Source: Thermoplasmata archaeon (GTDB lineage: Archaea > Thermoplasmatota > Thermoplasmata > Sysuiplasmatales > Sysuiplasmataceae). Taken from it: a stretch of DNA of 7,865 nucleotides. Position numbers and translations under genes: made by a program. Shown in pieces: positions 7,101 through 7,865 of the stretch; positions within the stretch are counted from its first letter, which is position 1, and each line of letters starts with the position of its first letter. The stretch is taken from positions 1 to 7,865 of the forward strand of contig JAJYOM010000067.1 in the NCBI GenBank assembly GCA_021796175.1. The letters are read 5' to 3'. The notes below the pieces were generated by a model. It had not been told where the DNA came from. It saw only the letters and a program-made list of their open reading frames with translations, and did no database searches.

Positions 7101-7117
7101 CTATGCGATCCGCCGGC

Positions 7118-7865
7118 TCAAGTGCCGGGCGGACGGGGCGGTGGCAGGTAGCCTGCCAGTTTCTTCTCCACGGAGTTGGCAGCCAGGTAAATGAGGATTG
7201 GGGCAACTATGTCCACAACAGGTATGATGTAGAGTATGGCAGCAGCCTTGAAAAGGCCCTCATCATATCTTGAACCAAATCTCCATATTCCGAGCAGGAG
7301 GCCAACCAGCCCTATCAGCAGCGCGATAGCTCCGCCAAACAACAGCAGTCCTCCCAGTGCCAGAGCAACAAGGTTTCCTGAGAGGACGGTGCCTTTCGGG
7401 AGGGGTCCAATCAGGCTGCCAAGTACCAGGCCAAGGCCCGCCATGAAAAGTGCAAATCCGATGTAGAGTGCAAATGAAAGCGAGAGCGGAGAATGGAAAT
7501 TGCTGTCAATCGAGGCAAGAGACCTGAAAGCTGATCTGCCGAAGAAAAGCGCTACCAGCTGAATTACAAAACTCGCAGCGAGAAGCCCCATTACGAGTAT
7601 GAATACCGAAAGAGTTACGCCCGTGGAACCCGCACCTGTTATTGCTACCTGCGAAAGCATGCTGGTTCCCTGGAAGCCAAACTCTATGGCGAAGCCGAAT
7701 ATCAGGCTGACCATGCCAATCAGCCCATACAATTTCATCTTGGACAGTGCCTCTCTGTCATTTGGCGTCCAGGTGCGTGCAGCGGGATGCTGTATCGGAG
7801 GAGCGGGGGTGAACTGGTATGGCGGCTGCACCAAGGGTGTGGCGGAGGCAGGTCTGCCGTACGCC
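7118..7865 (-). CDS. Multi-pass membrane protein, DUF973-like, 5'-truncated by the window edge
   Basis: The frame is open to the right edge, so the N-terminus is missing; about 248 codons are visible. Counting from the first possible in-window start (TTG at 7834), a Pro/Gln/Tyr-rich hydrophilic segment of about 30 residues precedes roughly five hydrophobic segments near 34-54, 73-98, 116-142, 153-184 (long enough for a hairpin) and 195-219. A short cytoplasmic-looking tail ends in PPPRPPGT. The pattern LLGIWRFGSRYDEGLFKAAAILYIIPVVDIVAPIL (split here as 180-191 and 192-214) resembles archaeal DUF973-family proteins, whose function is unknown. No enzymatic residues stand out. The visible upstream codons (AYGRPASATP) continue the Pro-rich segment, so the TTG is probably not the real start and an N-terminal module may lie beyond the edge. 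DUF996 is a possible alternative family. Confidence 0.75.
   Translation of the reverse strand, partial: AYGRPASATPLVQPPYQFTPAPPIQHPAARTWTPNDREALSKMKLYGLIGMVSLIFGFAIEFGFQGTSMLSQVAITGAGSTGVTLSVFILVMGLLAASFVIQLVALFFGRSAFRSLASIDSNFHSPLSLSFALYIGFALFMAGLGLVLGSLIGPLPKGTVLSGNLVALALGGLLLFGGAIALLIGLVGLLLGIWRFGSRYDEGLFKAAAILYIIPVVDIVAPILIYLAANSVEKKLAGYLPPPRPPGT

Overview
This window most likely comes from an archaeon, probably a euryarchaeote of the Thermoplasmata type, though the lineage is inferred only from gene content. The pointers are an alanine aminotransferase that closely resembles the Pyrococcus enzyme as I recall it, a short archaeal-style Elp3, a DUF973-like multi-pass membrane protein, and TATA-like boxes about 26 nt before start codons that lack a Shine-Dalgarno sequence (leaderless promoters). 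Base composition is moderately GC-rich by eye.

All five supported genes lie on the minus strand, so transcription runs from right to left. In that order they are: (1) a membrane protein whose start is cut off by the right edge (7118-7865); (2) elp3, a radical-SAM/GNAT tRNA U34 modification enzyme (5533-7071); (3) a zinc-ribbon plus TPR protein (3667-5352); (4) a second, longer TPR protein (1539-3683) overlapping gene 3 by 17 bp; (5) alanine aminotransferase (300-1496). Positions 1-299 hold no convincing gene, only a few short inverted repeats.

The window combines two ordinary housekeeping enzymes with one uncharacterised two-gene unit. elp3 and the aminotransferase each appear to have their own leaderless promoter. 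The two TPR genes instead have strong Shine-Dalgarno sequences, overlap, and follow a roughly 180-nt intergenic region with two TATA-like boxes and a perfect 18-bp palindrome (5439-5456) that looks like an operator. Both proteins have an N-terminal non-TPR module, a low-complexity Ala/Glu-rich linker and TPR repeats, which suggests a co-produced scaffold pair of unknown function. This pair and its palindrome are the part most worth a second look. No CRISPR array, tRNA, rRNA or insertion sequence was recognised.
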